Counted from the first letter of the stretch, positions 1 to 7,592 are shown. The stretch is DNA of 34,150 bases from Chitinophagaceae bacterium (GCA_014379345.1 JACMLY010000162.1:1-34150), one strand, 5' to 3'. The notes: generated from the letters alone by a model not told the origin. Made by a program: numbers and translations.

Positions 1-660
1 AAAATATCTCCCGCAGCGGATGTGTCAACGTATGCTGGTATGGCAACACCAGGTTTTAATGATGGGAACGCCGATGCTGCCCGGTTTGCCACAAATAGTT
101 GGGGCATTATGACCGATGCTACTGGGAATGTATATGTCGCCGATGCTGGAAATAATCGCATCCGAAAAATAAGTACAACCGGCAGGGTTACTACAATTGC
201 GGGTAGCGGTACAGCCGGTTTCCATAATGACAACGGAGTGGCGGCCCAATTCAATCGGCCTGGCGGGATCGCCTCTGACCAACACGGAAACTTTTTTGTA
301 TTGGATATAAATAACTATCGGATTCGTAAAATGACAGCGGATGGAAAGGTATCCACCTTTGCCGGCAGCGGTATTCAGGGAAATGCGGACGGAGATGCGG
401 GTACGGCGCAATTCTATGAGTTGTTTGATTTGGTCATAGACAAACTGGGAAATTTATACGTAACCGATAACCATCGGGTGCGGAAAATATCACCACAAGG
501 TGTAGTGTCTACATTGGCAGGAAGCACTTCCGGTTTCGCTGATGGCGATGGACTTTCGGCAAAATTCTTTTACCCAAGTGGTTTGGGAATTGACGCACAT
601 GACAATATATATGTAGCCGATTCATTTAACAGTCGAATCCGTAAAATAAGTTTTGAATAG
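1..660 (+). CDS. NHL-repeat protein, 5' end outside the window
   Basis: The reading frame is open from base 1, so this is the C-terminal 219 residues of a longer protein. At least four NHL-type blades are visible, each ending in a motif such as YVADAGNNRIRKIS, FVLDINNYRIRKMT, YVTDNHRVRKIS or YVADSFNSRIRKIS. The blades alternate with a linker of the pattern TxAGSxxxGFxDGxGxxAxF. This is the classic NHL beta-propeller, which in Bacteroidota is usually a secreted or surface-attached protein of unknown ligand. The GTG at base 22 is an internal valine, not a start. The next gene begins 19 bases after the stop, which suggests one transcript. The family is clear; the function is not. Confidence 0.9.
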   Translation, partial: KISPAADVSTYAGMATPGFNDGNADAARFATNSWGIMTDATGNVYVADAGNNRIRKISTTGRVTTIAGSGTAGFHNDNGVAAQFNRPGGIASDQHGNFFVLDINNYRIRKMTADGKVSTFAGSGIQGNADGDAGTAQFYELFDLVIDKLGNLYVTDNHRVRKISPQGVVSTLAGSTSGFADGDGLSAKFFYPSGLGIDAHDNIYVADSFNSRIRKISFE

Positions 661-679
661 GAGAAAAACTTTTTAAGAT

Positions 680-1516
680 ATGAATATGAAAAAATATTTT
701 ATTTCCCTGGCAGCGATTGTGGTGGGTGCAACCATTAGCTGCAAAAAGGATAATGATGCTCTTCAACCACCAGATCTGCCTGCCCCTATTGACGATGCAA
801 GAACTGTGCTGTTAAAAGAGGTGGTGGTGCAATCGTTACCTAGTCCTTATTTCCATTTTACTTACGACAGCCTGAAATATGTTACACAAATAAACTTTGC
901 ATCAGGTTTTAGTATTTACTCCGTGGAATATGAAAACAAAAGAGTAAAAAAAATGACAAATTTTATTACCGGCAGCTCGATTTTATACAGCTATAGCAAT
1001 AACCATGTTTCGGAGATCAATGAATTTTCAGCGAGTACGGGTGATAAAAAATTCTGCTACAAGCTTTTCTATAATAGCGGTAACCAGTTGGTACAAATCC
1101 TTTGGTTTGAATTTTTTAGTAACAGCAACGGTGAGCTGTATAAAAAATCCGAGCTCGCCTGTCACACGGATGGCAACCTTGCGGAGATTGATCATCACTT
1201 TAGAACGTCGCCAGGTCAATTAAGTTTAGGAAAAAAGGAAAAGTTTAGCAATTATGATAATAAAACAAATGTTGATGATTTTTATTTGATCGAAGATTTT
1301 TTTGATACCTATCTTTTTTTGCCCCAGGTAAAATTGCAAAGGAATAATCCACAAAGACAGCAAATCTCTGGTACCTCAAATGATTATGATATTGTATACA
1401 CCTACGATTACCAAAATGATTTACCCGTTAAAAGGACTGGTATGGTGACGCAGACAGGAAGGAACGGCGGTGGGGTGCAACCAATACAAATTACTCACAT
1501 GTACAACTACTATTGA
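680..1516 (+). CDS. Hypothetical lipoprotein downstream of the NHL protein
   Basis: The 278-residue protein begins with a short basic N-terminus, a hydrophobic stretch and a lipobox ending TISC, giving a lipid-anchored cysteine at about residue 21, so export and membrane anchoring are likely. The mature part has short beta-hairpin-like segments rich in Y, N and D (for example YDSLKYVTQINFASG, IVYTYDYQND), reminiscent of YD-repeat or DUF4595-like lipoproteins, but no family is recognised with certainty. Translation could start at the first ATG (680) or at the methionine two codons later. The 19-base gap to the NHL gene suggests cotranscription and perhaps a shared surface complex. Function unknown. 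Confidence 0.8.
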   Translation: MNMKKYFISLAAIVVGATISCKKDNDALQPPDLPAPIDDARTVLLKEVVVQSLPSPYFHFTYDSLKYVTQINFASGFSIYSVEYENKRVKKMTNFITGSSILYSYSNNHVSEINEFSASTGDKKFCYKLFYNSGNQLVQILWFEFFSNSNGELYKKSELACHTDGNLAEIDHHFRTSPGQLSLGKKEKFSNYDNKTNVDDFYLIEDFFDTYLFLPQVKLQRNNPQRQQISGTSNDYDIVYTYDYQNDLPVKRTGMVTQTGRNGGGVQPIQITHMYNYY

Positions 1517-1648
1517 ACTCCTTTCTTAATCGAGGGTTTACTAAATCTGTAAACAGGTGGTACCGCATTAGTGCATGTCAAAAGATTTCACATACTGATG
1601 AGTCAACACACAGAATCATTAAATAGAGAACAGATTAAAATCAAAAAG

Positions 1649-2134
1649 ATGGCAAAATCGATCTACCAATCAGACCTTATATTCAACATGAACAGCCGCC
1701 TTTTCATAAATGCTTTGGAAGGCGTAACAGAAGAGCATGCAAAAGAGCGAATCAGCGGCCACAACAATCCGTTAAATTGGTTGGCTTCACATACAGTGTG
1801 GGCCAGGTATAATATATGTGCTATGTTGGGAAAACCCGCTGCAAAAAATCCCTATGACGGCATGTTTGAAAATTTCAAACCGTTTAGCTCCGAATATCAA
1901 TATTCAACAGTTGTTGAAATTAAAATAGAATGGGAGAAAGCAACGTCATTATTGAAAGAGGCCTCGATGGCAGTTGGTGAAGAGCATCTTGCGGCGGATT
2001 GCCCCTGGAAAAGCCCAATTGGTGATTCTACTTTTGGGGGAACAATAGCTTTTTTGGCTCAGCATGAAAGCTATGAGATAGGGCAGATGGCATTTCTCAA
2101 AAAGTATTTCACCAGGGAAGCGATGAAATATTAA
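1649..2134 (+). CDS. DinB-like four-helix-bundle protein
   Basis: The 161-residue protein matches the DinB/YfiT fold: a helical N-terminus, an SHTVWARYN segment with a histidine at about residue 48, and HESYEIGQMAFL with a histidine at about residue 139. These are two of the usual three metal ligands. The third, normally the second histidine of HExYHxGQ, is glutamate here. Family members are cytosolic putative metalloenzymes, some acting as thiol transferases; the substrate is unknown here. The frame is open upstream, with a GTG at 1571 and an ATG at 1598. I chose the ATG at 1649 because it follows an A-rich stretch and gives the usual family length of about 160 residues. Confidence 0.8.
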   Translation: MAKSIYQSDLIFNMNSRLFINALEGVTEEHAKERISGHNNPLNWLASHTVWARYNICAMLGKPAAKNPYDGMFENFKPFSSEYQYSTVVEIKIEWEKATSLLKEASMAVGEEHLAADCPWKSPIGDSTFGGTIAFLAQHESYEIGQMAFLKKYFTREAMKY

Positions 2135-2213
2135 ATTCTGTAGACAAAAATAAATGCAATGCTCATTTCCCCGGACTTCTACATTAAAAAAAAATAATTA
2201 AACAATCAGTAAT

Positions 2214-2936
2214 ATGAAAACAAATAAAATGAAAGTGGAAATCTGGAGCGATGTAGTGTGTCCCTTTTGTTATATTGGCAAGCGAAAATTTGAAGATGCC
2301 TTATCCCAATTCAGGAATGCTGATGACATTGAAATCGCCTGGAAAAGCTTCCAACTCGCACCCGACATGAAGACAGAACCCAACAAAAACCTTCATCAGT
2401 TTTTGGCGGAGCATAAAGGAATGAGTTTGCAGCAGGCGATAATCGCCAGCGACCAGATTGCCAACATCGCCAGGCAAGTTGGCTTGGTATATAATTTTGA
2501 CAAGGCCATTCCTGCAAATTCTTTCGATGCTAATCGGTTTTCGCATCTAGCAAAACATCACGAATTGCATGACGAAGCTGAAGAAAGTTTATTTAAGGCC
2601 TATTTTACAGAGGGCAGGAATATTGATGACATCCCAACACTTATTCTGTTAGGACGGGAAATAGGATTAGATCCAACCGAAGTAAAGGCTGTCTTAGAAA
2701 GTAACCGATATGCGGACGAAGTACGACAAGACATTTATGAGTTAAGACAAGTTGGCGTTGCAAGTGTTCCATTTTTTGTTTTCGATGGGAAATTGTCAAT
2801 TTCGGGTGCGCAAGACAGCAAAGCATTTTTAGAAGCATTAGAAAAGACGTTTGCCGAATGGCAAAACAAAAACGCTGCATTGAAACCTATGGTGACTGAC
2901 GATAACTTTTGCAAAATGGGTGAGGATTGCAAATAA
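2214..2936 (+). CDS. DsbA-family oxidoreductase, FrnE type
   Basis: The protein opens with a thioredoxin-fold strand and the motif WSDVVCPFCYIGKRKFE, with the CPFC redox pair at residues 16 and 19. An inserted helical domain follows, and the cis-proline loop is seen as GVASVPFFVF near residue 185. Length (240 residues) and motifs fit the FrnE group of DsbA-like dithiol-disulfide isomerases, related to 2-hydroxychromene-2-carboxylate isomerase. No signal peptide is present, so it is probably cytosolic. The extreme C-terminus carries a second cysteine pair (C233 and C239, CX5C), recalling the extra C-terminal cysteine motif described for Deinococcus FrnE. Starts at 2214 or at the internal ATG 2229 are both possible. 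Confidence 0.88.
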   Translation: MKTNKMKVEIWSDVVCPFCYIGKRKFEDALSQFRNADDIEIAWKSFQLAPDMKTEPNKNLHQFLAEHKGMSLQQAIIASDQIANIARQVGLVYNFDKAIPANSFDANRFSHLAKHHELHDEAEESLFKAYFTEGRNIDDIPTLILLGREIGLDPTEVKAVLESNRYADEVRQDIYELRQVGVASVPFFVFDGKLSISGAQDSKAFLEALEKTFAEWQNKNAALKPMVTDDNFCKMGEDCK

Positions 2937-2991
2937 TGCCGGTACAACCGGAAATCTAGGATGAAATCAAGCTCATTAAAATAAGTTTTCA

Positions 2992-3029
2992 TTTATGCCG
3001 TATTACCAATAATAATATCACGGTATAAA
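2992..3029. terminator. Possible bidirectional hairpin between convergent genes
   Basis: TTTATGCCGT (2992-3001) pairs with ACGGTATAAA (3020-3029) over ten positions including one G-T wobble, with an 18-base loop. It lies between the ends of the FrnE-like gene (2936) and the minus-strand HD gene (3080), the expected place for a shared terminator. Neither side has a clean T run, so the call is weak. Confidence 0.35.
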
Positions 3030-3079
3030 TGATCCTGTTTCGTCAGCAGCGATAGCTGAATGTTATTGTAGAGGTAGTT

Positions 3080-3703
3080 TTATTGAGCAATTCGTTGTCG
3101 TACCAAATCCGTGTCAACCCCACCCCGCTTCATTTTATGTTCAGCATCATCTTCAATTTGCTTTTTCAACTCAAATAATGATTCATCGAATACAACATGC
3201 TTATCCATCATATAACACATATCATATTCAATCTCTTCCCACGTTGAAAAATCTGCATGATTATGTTGAAGTTGAACTTCCAACTTGTCTAAGGCGTTTG
3301 CAACCTTAGCTTCATATGTCTCTTTGTTTTCAAACTCATAAAATAAGTCATAAATTTCCTGTCCGTTTGTTTCTTTCAACAGTAAGCGTAAATTTTCTAT
3401 CGCCTTTTTTTCATTTTCAACCTTCTGAATTTTGATTTCAGGATTGCGTAGAACATCTAGTGCAGATATGTCTTTTGCTTCGGCCTCAACCAGGTCATGA
3501 AGGATTATCATTTTTAAAAGTCTTGCAGTGTCAACGTTCTGTTTTAATAAAGGTTCAATTAAGACAGCCATTAATGACATCCTCCAGGTATGTTCAGCAA
3601 CGCTTTCTTGTCTGCCACTTGAAGTGTAGCTGTGTCGAAGTTCAAATTTCAGTCGTTCTGCAAGAGTGAGGACTTTAAGAATTGACGCAATTTGTCTTTC
3701 CAT
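3080..3703 (-). CDS. HD-domain phosphohydrolase, YfbR/HDDC2-like
   Basis: The 207-residue protein carries the metal-binding set of the HD superfamily in the order seen in YfbR/HDDC2-type 5'-deoxynucleotidases: H38 in SVAEHTWRM, the HD pair H69-D70 in IILHDLVE, and D139 in NALDKLEVQL. The region after the HD pair (KDISALDVL) also fits. Such enzymes remove the 5' phosphate from deoxynucleoside monophosphates, but substrate preference cannot be read from sequence. There is no signal peptide, so it should be cytosolic. It is a single minus-strand gene, convergent with the FrnE-like gene and divergent from the small cytochrome-like lipoprotein. Confidence 0.85.
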   Translation of the reverse strand: MERQIASILKVLTLAERLKFELRHSYTSSGRQESVAEHTWRMSLMAVLIEPLLKQNVDTARLLKMIILHDLVEAEAKDISALDVLRNPEIKIQKVENEKKAIENLRLLLKETNGQEIYDLFYEFENKETYEAKVANALDKLEVQLQHNHADFSTWEEIEYDMCYMMDKHVVFDESLFELKKQIEDDAEHKMKRGGVDTDLVRQRIAQ

Positions 3704-3836
3704 ATGTAAAAGTAGGAAATGGTTTATAAAAAATATCTGGAAAGTGTACGCATGTACTATTTTTTTTTAACAATTGCTCTTCCCTGGTTGGCTTGCTAAA
3801 AGACAATGAAGCATAAGTTCAGAAATTTTTGTTGTA

Positions 3837-3859
3837 GTTCTGATGTATGTGATCAGAAC
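3837..3859. promoter_or_regulatory. Perfect 8-bp inverted repeat, operator-like
   Basis: GTTCTGAT (3837-3844) and ATCAGAAC (3852-3859) are perfect reverse complements separated by 7 bases. The site lies about 134 bases upstream of the HD gene start on the minus strand and about 258 bases upstream of the lipoprotein start on the plus strand. No T run follows on either strand, so a protein-binding operator is more likely than a terminator. Confidence 0.4.
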
Positions 3860-4025
3860 GATAGTTGATGGTTCTTCAATTTATATTTTCTATTTATAAA
3901 ATGAGAGAGTTGATATTTTAAAATAGGGAGAATCACTTATATCCGGAGTCAGTATACATGCTTGCTTTGCAAAGAATTTATTTACTTATACTTTTCTATC
4001 TTTTTTTAGTTTTCTCATTTGGACC

Positions 4026-4055
4026 GTCCCCCGTTTCTACGGGAGACTTTTTTTT
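4026..4055 (+). terminator. Intrinsic terminator in the leader of the small lipoprotein gene
   Basis: GTCCCCCGT (4026-4034) pairs with ACGGGAGAC (4039-4047) over nine positions with a single C-A mismatch and a 4-base TTCT loop, followed at once by eight Ts (4048-4055). This is a textbook intrinsic terminator on the plus strand. No recognised plus-strand gene precedes it within 1 kb, and it sits 62 bases before the next ATG. It therefore either ends an unannotated short RNA or works as an attenuator. Confidence 0.7.
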
Positions 4056-4117
4056 GGATCAGCTGCCGTTTGCAGAATTCATAAGGATGCAGAAAACCAT
4101 TTTAAAAAACAACTATT

Positions 4118-4462
4118 ATGAAAAAAGCGCTGACCATCATAACAATTCTGTTTATTATGATCGCCTGTTCTAAAACGACCGCTGACAGTTCGGGCCTGCC
4201 GGATTGCAGTGTAGTAGCAAGATCATTTGCGGCTGATGTCAATCCAATCATCCAGTCCTCCTGTGCTACTAACTCAGGTTGTCATGGATCGGGAAGTAAT
4301 AACGGGCCCGGTGAACTGATCAGACATTCACAAATATTCAGTGCACGTTCAGCCATACGGGCTGCGGTCATTTCGGGACGAATGCCCAAAAATGGGAGCC
4401 TGACAACTGCACAGAAGAACTCGATTAGTTGCTGGATAGATAACGCGGCGCCAAATAATTAA
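4118..4462 (+). CDS. Small lipoprotein with cytochrome-c-like CX5CH motif
   Basis: The 114-residue protein has a lipoprotein signal with lipobox IAC and cysteine at residue 17. The body resembles the short cytochrome-c-like domains common in Bacteroidota and Planctomycetota: FAADVNPIIQSSC leading into CATNSGCH (C49, C55, H56), a possible axial methionine at M89 in GRMPKNG, and a closing CWIDNAAPNN. The haem motif is expanded to CX5CH rather than CXXCH, so covalent haem attachment is uncertain. A further cysteine at 30 could pair with C105. It is probably lipid-anchored in the periplasm or outer membrane. The DUF1624 gene begins 76 bases downstream. The role may be electron transfer, or a structural relic of it. 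Confidence 0.75.
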   Translation: MKKALTIITILFIMIACSKTTADSSGLPDCSVVARSFAADVNPIIQSSCATNSGCHGSGSNNGPGELIRHSQIFSARSAIRAAVISGRMPKNGSLTTAQKNSISCWIDNAAPNN

Positions 4463-4538
4463 ACGAAGTCATAGATGAAATCTTTCGCATTATCATCCTT
4501 CCTATAAAAGACATTCCCAAATAATCCTCTTCAAACCC

Positions 4539-5741
4539 ATGGATACTGCTTTTACGCCCAATGTATCAAATCGTACCCGCATTGAATCAATAGATGTTTT
4601 GAGGGGTATTGTAATGATCATCATGGCTCTTGACCATGTCCGTAATTACTTCCACTACGACGCTTTCCTGTATAGTCCGACAGATCTTACCAGTACTGGC
4701 ATAGCCTTATTTTTCACAAGATTTATTACTCATTACTGTGCCCCTGTTTTTGTTTTTCTGGCCGGTATTTCGGCTCATCTATATGGCATTAAAAGAAGCA
4801 GGAGTGAATTGTCGTATTATCTTTTAACGAGGGGTATATGGCTGGTGTTTGTTGAACTTTTCATCATCTCGCTTGCCCTTACATTCAATCCAGCCTACCC
4901 GATGCTCAATCTGCAGGTGATCTGGGTCATAGGTATCAGCATGATTATTTTATCTGCAATGATCTGGATGAATAGACGATACATCCTCTTAACCGCTGTT
5001 TTATTTATTGCCGCCCATAATCTTTTAGATAATGTGCATGTACCTGGTTCTGGTATTGCATCTTTTCTCTGGTCGTTACTGCATGAACCTGGAGATTTTA
5101 TTGTTGGTCGGTTTAATATTTTTGTTCGGTACCCGGTAGTGCCATGGTTAGGTATGATGGCGATGGGATATTGCTGTGGAGTTTTGTACAATCCCCAATA
5201 TGATCCGGTAAAGAGAAAGAAAATACTTCTGTCTCTGGGATCTGGTGCGGTTGCTCTTTTTATTATTCTGCGAACCTTCAATTTATATGGTGATGCGGCT
5301 CTATGGTCGATGCAAAAGAATGCGGCGTTTAGCCTTTTATCATTTTTGAATGTTACCAAATATCCGCCGTCCTTTTTTTATACTCTTCTAACCGTGGGAT
5401 CCTCTATGATTTTTCTAAGTCTGGCTGAAAAACCCTTAAATACGATTGCGGAAAAAGTTTCCATTTTTGGCAGAGTTCCATTCTTCTATTACGTCATTCA
5501 TCTTTACCTTATTCATTTCCTGGCAATGATTGGAGCGATTATTTTAGGCTATCATTGGTCAGATATGATATTATCGGGCAGGGTAAATCGTGCCCCTCAA
5601 TTAAAAGGATATGGATTTAATTTATTAGTCGTCTACCTCGTATGGGTGGCACTGGTTATATCACTCTATCCGTTTTGCAAGTGGTTCGATCTCTATAAAA
5701 GAACCCATCAGCACACTAAAAGTTGGTTAAGCTATATATAA
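4539..5741 (+). CDS. HGSNAT-like (DUF1624) membrane acyltransferase
   Basis: The 400-residue protein is strongly hydrophobic, with about ten predicted membrane segments. It opens with the family signature RIESIDVLRGIVMIIMALD, followed by HVRNYFHY, matching the catalytic-domain family of heparan-alpha-glucosaminide N-acetyltransferase (PF07786, DUF1624). The conserved D19, R22 and the D32-H33 pair are visible. In eukaryotes this family moves acetyl groups from cytosolic acetyl-CoA across a membrane to a sugar amine; bacterial members are presumed sugar or cell-envelope acyltransferases, and the acceptor is unknown here. Length is typical for Bacteroidota homologues. No partner gene is obvious. 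Confidence 0.88.
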   Translation: MDTAFTPNVSNRTRIESIDVLRGIVMIIMALDHVRNYFHYDAFLYSPTDLTSTGIALFFTRFITHYCAPVFVFLAGISAHLYGIKRSRSELSYYLLTRGIWLVFVELFIISLALTFNPAYPMLNLQVIWVIGISMIILSAMIWMNRRYILLTAVLFIAAHNLLDNVHVPGSGIASFLWSLLHEPGDFIVGRFNIFVRYPVVPWLGMMAMGYCCGVLYNPQYDPVKRKKILLSLGSGAVALFIILRTFNLYGDAALWSMQKNAAFSLLSFLNVTKYPPSFFYTLLTVGSSMIFLSLAEKPLNTIAEKVSIFGRVPFFYYVIHLYLIHFLAMIGAIILGYHWSDMILSGRVNRAPQLKGYGFNLLVVYLVWVALVISLYPFCKWFDLYKRTHQHTKSWLSYI

Positions 5742-6181
5742 TAGAATAGCTAAATGAGTTTAAAAGTCAGCATTGGTAACTGACATTTTTTTGCCAGGCC
5801 ATTTGAATTTCTTTTTCCCTTTCAGATCAATATTTCTCTTTCTTTTTTTATACCAAATACTTGTCGAAGAAATTTGATAAAATCACTCCTTTACGTGATA
5901 CTCGGCAATGATGGTCTGGTAGATATTTGCACTCCAAATAAATAATAATAATAAACCTGATATAAGTTATGTAAAATATCCTGCAATGATTTCAGCAACA
6001 TTAAAATAGCATGGAGGAGCTTGATTGAAAATGATAAAGAAGATGCAGGAGCATATCATTTTTATGGTTAGTCAGATAGAAAAGCTGCCAGCTTTTTAAA
6101 CACAGGCAGGTAGCACCTTTAAAAGTATTTTAAAGTTTGGGCGTTTTCATTAGTCACTAAAAAATCAAATAAAAATTTATA
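5742..6181. other. 440-base intergenic region, no gene seen
   Basis: The gap is AT-rich and holds many in-frame stops. Apart from the weak terminator at 5766-5792, it has an AT-rich hairpin at 6080-6096 (AAAAGCT and AGCTTTT around a 3-base loop) and a short AAT run near 5940. A possible coding relic could not be assigned to any family. The A-rich stretch just before 6182 fits a Bacteroidota translation start. Confidence 0.5.
5766..5792 (+). terminator. Weak intrinsic terminator after the DUF1624 gene
   Basis: GTCAG (5766-5770) pairs with CTGAC (5780-5784) around a 9-base loop. One A and then seven Ts (5786-5792) follow. It begins 24 bases after the stop codon. The stem is only 5 bp, so confidence is moderate at best. 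Confidence 0.45.
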
Positions 6182-6679
6182 ATGAAGAGAATTATTATCT
6201 GCATTGGATTGTTTATCATTTTCACATCTGCAGGCATTTCGCAGAGTAAAACATCATGCTTACCGGATATTGTAAAAGTTATACCGGTTACTTCCTTTGA
6301 TCAATTAACCATTGATGGTAATTTTAAATTAACGTTGGTAGAAAACGACGAGCCGGCTATTCAGATAAAAGGCAATTCGAGGTTTGTAAAGGCATTTAAA
6401 GTTTGCCAGAAGCAAAATGCACTGTTAATTAAAAGCCTCTATGCTGATGAGTATGTCAATAATCAGGTTATTGTTAATGTAAAAAATTTAAGAAAGCTGA
6501 TTGTTCAGGAGCAATCTGTCATTAATACAAAAGGCATCCTTCAATCAGAGGACTTAAATATTCTGATCGACGCGGAATGCTTTATTAATATAATTAACAA
6601 TGGCATTACAAAAATTAATGCAAGCGAAAGTTTTGATCTGGAAATAGTACGAATGCTATCACATTCAAGTATAAATTGA
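6182..6679 (+). CDS. Short DUF2807 (head GIN domain) secreted protein
   Basis: The protein has a signal peptide (MKRIIICIGLFIIFTSAG, cleavage after ISQ) and then the start of a putative auto-transporter adhesin head GIN domain (DUF2807): FDQLTIDGNFKLTLVEND, with a repeating beta-strand pattern such as ILQSEDLNILIDAECFINI. These proteins form beta-helix-like folds in the periplasm or on the surface; their function is unsettled. At 165 residues it is shorter than the roughly 200-240 common for the family, and the usual second set of repeats is missing after SHSSIN. It may be a truncated gene, because the DNA that follows looks decayed. Confidence 0.65.
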   Translation: MKRIIICIGLFIIFTSAGISQSKTSCLPDIVKVIPVTSFDQLTIDGNFKLTLVENDEPAIQIKGNSRFVKAFKVCQKQNALLIKSLYADEYVNNQVIVNVKNLRKLIVQEQSVINTKGILQSEDLNILIDAECFINIINNGITKINASESFDLEIVRMLSHSSIN

Positions 6680-6779
6680 TGGCCTCCTTGTCCGCGGGGA
6701 CCTGCTAAGATAACTTCCTTTCAGGTTGGCTTGATTTAATGTAATTTGATACGAAGTTTGTTTGGGATTCAGTGTGGTA

Positions 6780-6884
6780 GCTATATTTGAAAGAAAAAGG
6801 CATTCGATTGTATGCGTTTGTGTCTTGAAAGACGGTCAGGTTGAAGACGATATACAAGACTTGCTCAATGCCAAAGGAAATTAG
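6780..6884 (+). pseudogene. Possible 3' relic of an ABC-transporter ATPase gene
   Basis: One frame reads AIFERKRHSIVCVCVLKDGQ and then VEDDIQDLLNAKGN before a stop at 6884. The pattern of a basic residue, hydrophobic strand and LKDGQV-x-D resembles the end of MacB/LolD-type ABC ATPases, where the last strand gives a LkDGrIv-type motif. There is no start codon, Walker motif or signature motif, and a stop lies shortly upstream, so at most this is a gene remnant. The resemblance is short and may be chance. Confidence 0.25.
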
Positions 6885-6896
6885 TAATTTAAATAG

Positions 6897-7592
6897 ATGG
6901 ATTCCCCCGATAAAGTCAAAAGGATTATTGAAGCGAGAATGAAACTTAAGGCCCGGTTTGAAACCAGGATGAAGCTTACTCCCTCTGTAGCGGATGATGC
7001 ACCTCAGGGTTCAGGCGCGTCTAATCACCATGGCATGCCCAGCATTCCAATAGGGCAAACACTGACGAATAAATGGCCTGTCCTTGATCTTGGCGACCAA
7101 CCTCATATTTCTCTTGACCAGTGGAAGCTTACTATAGATGGTGTCGTCGAGAACCCATTGCAATTAACCTGGGAGGAGTTTCTTGATTTGCCGCAAACAG
7201 AAGATACATCTGATTTTCACTGTGTAACTTCTTGGTCAAAACTAAATATGCATTGGAAAGGCGTTCGACTGCTGGACTTAGCTGCCTTGGTGCTTCCGGA
7301 AGAAAGTGCTACCCATATTATGTGTTATGGGTATGATGGATATTTCACTAATGTTTCTTTGGAAGAAGCGCTAAAACCGGATGTGCTGTTAGCACATACT
7401 TACGATGGGCAACCACTACCTAAGGAGCACGGGGGTCCCTGTAGAATGATCACACCGCAACTATACGCCTGGAAAGGTTCAAAATGGATAAAGCGAATTG
7501 AGTTTATGACAAAAAATAAACTTGGATTCTGGGAAGAACAGGGATATTCCAATACAGCCTATCCCTGGCGAAATGACCGATATAGTAAGTAA
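6897..7592 (+). CDS. YuiH-type sulfite-oxidase-fold molybdopterin protein
   Basis: The 231-residue protein matches the single-domain sulfite oxidase-like family (PF00174, COG2041, as in Bacillus YuiH). Residues 70-100 (ISLDQWKLTIDGVVENPLQL) open the molybdopterin fold. DFHCVTSWSKLNMHWKGV contains the cysteine (about C109) expected to bind molybdenum, and HGGPCRMITPQLYAWKGSKW is the conserved substrate and pterin-binding segment. There is no signal peptide or twin-arginine motif, so the protein is probably cytosolic. The haem and dimerisation domains of full sulfite oxidases are absent, as is normal for this subgroup. The natural substrate is unknown. No molybdopterin biosynthesis gene lies nearby. 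Confidence 0.87.
   Translation: MDSPDKVKRIIEARMKLKARFETRMKLTPSVADDAPQGSGASNHHGMPSIPIGQTLTNKWPVLDLGDQPHISLDQWKLTIDGVVENPLQLTWEEFLDLPQTEDTSDFHCVTSWSKLNMHWKGVRLLDLAALVLPEESATHIMCYGYDGYFTNVSLEEALKPDVLLAHTYDGQPLPKEHGGPCRMITPQLYAWKGSKWIKRIEFMTKNKLGFWEEQGYSNTAYPWRNDRYSK

Larger units (their letters stand above)
3704..4117. other. Divergent intergenic region with operator-like repeat and terminator
   Basis: This 414-base gap lies between the divergent HD gene and the small cytochrome-like lipoprotein. It contains a perfect 8-base inverted repeat at 3837-3859 and a terminator-like hairpin at 4026-4055, described separately. A six-codon ORF (MRELIF, 3901-3921) and a 71-codon hydrophobic ORF (3958-4173) overlapping the next gene are present but not convincing as genes. 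No clear TAnnTTTG-type Bacteroidota promoter was found. Confidence 0.5.

Noticed and set aside
25..411. 128-codon minus-strand ORF opposite the NHL gene
   Set aside because: It is the mirror of the repetitive NHL coding sequence; the plus-strand frame has clear NHL repeats.
1536..1554. GTTTAC-N7-GTAAAC after the small lipoprotein gene as a terminator
   Set aside because: The 6-bp AT-rich stem has no T run after it; it is too weak to call.
2939..2951. CCGGT-ACA-ACCGG right after the FrnE-like gene as a terminator
   Set aside because: The stem is good but very short and is followed by AAATC rather than Ts.
3756..3771. GTAC-GCAT-GTAC followed by a T run as a terminator
   Set aside because: The stem is only four base pairs, and the site is in the upstream region of the minus-strand HD gene, not after a plus-strand gene.
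3958..4173. 71-codon hydrophobic ORF before the cytochrome-like lipoprotein
   Set aside because: It runs through a strong intrinsic terminator and overlaps the next gene out of frame, and it has no recognisable family. It is mentioned only as a possible translated leader.
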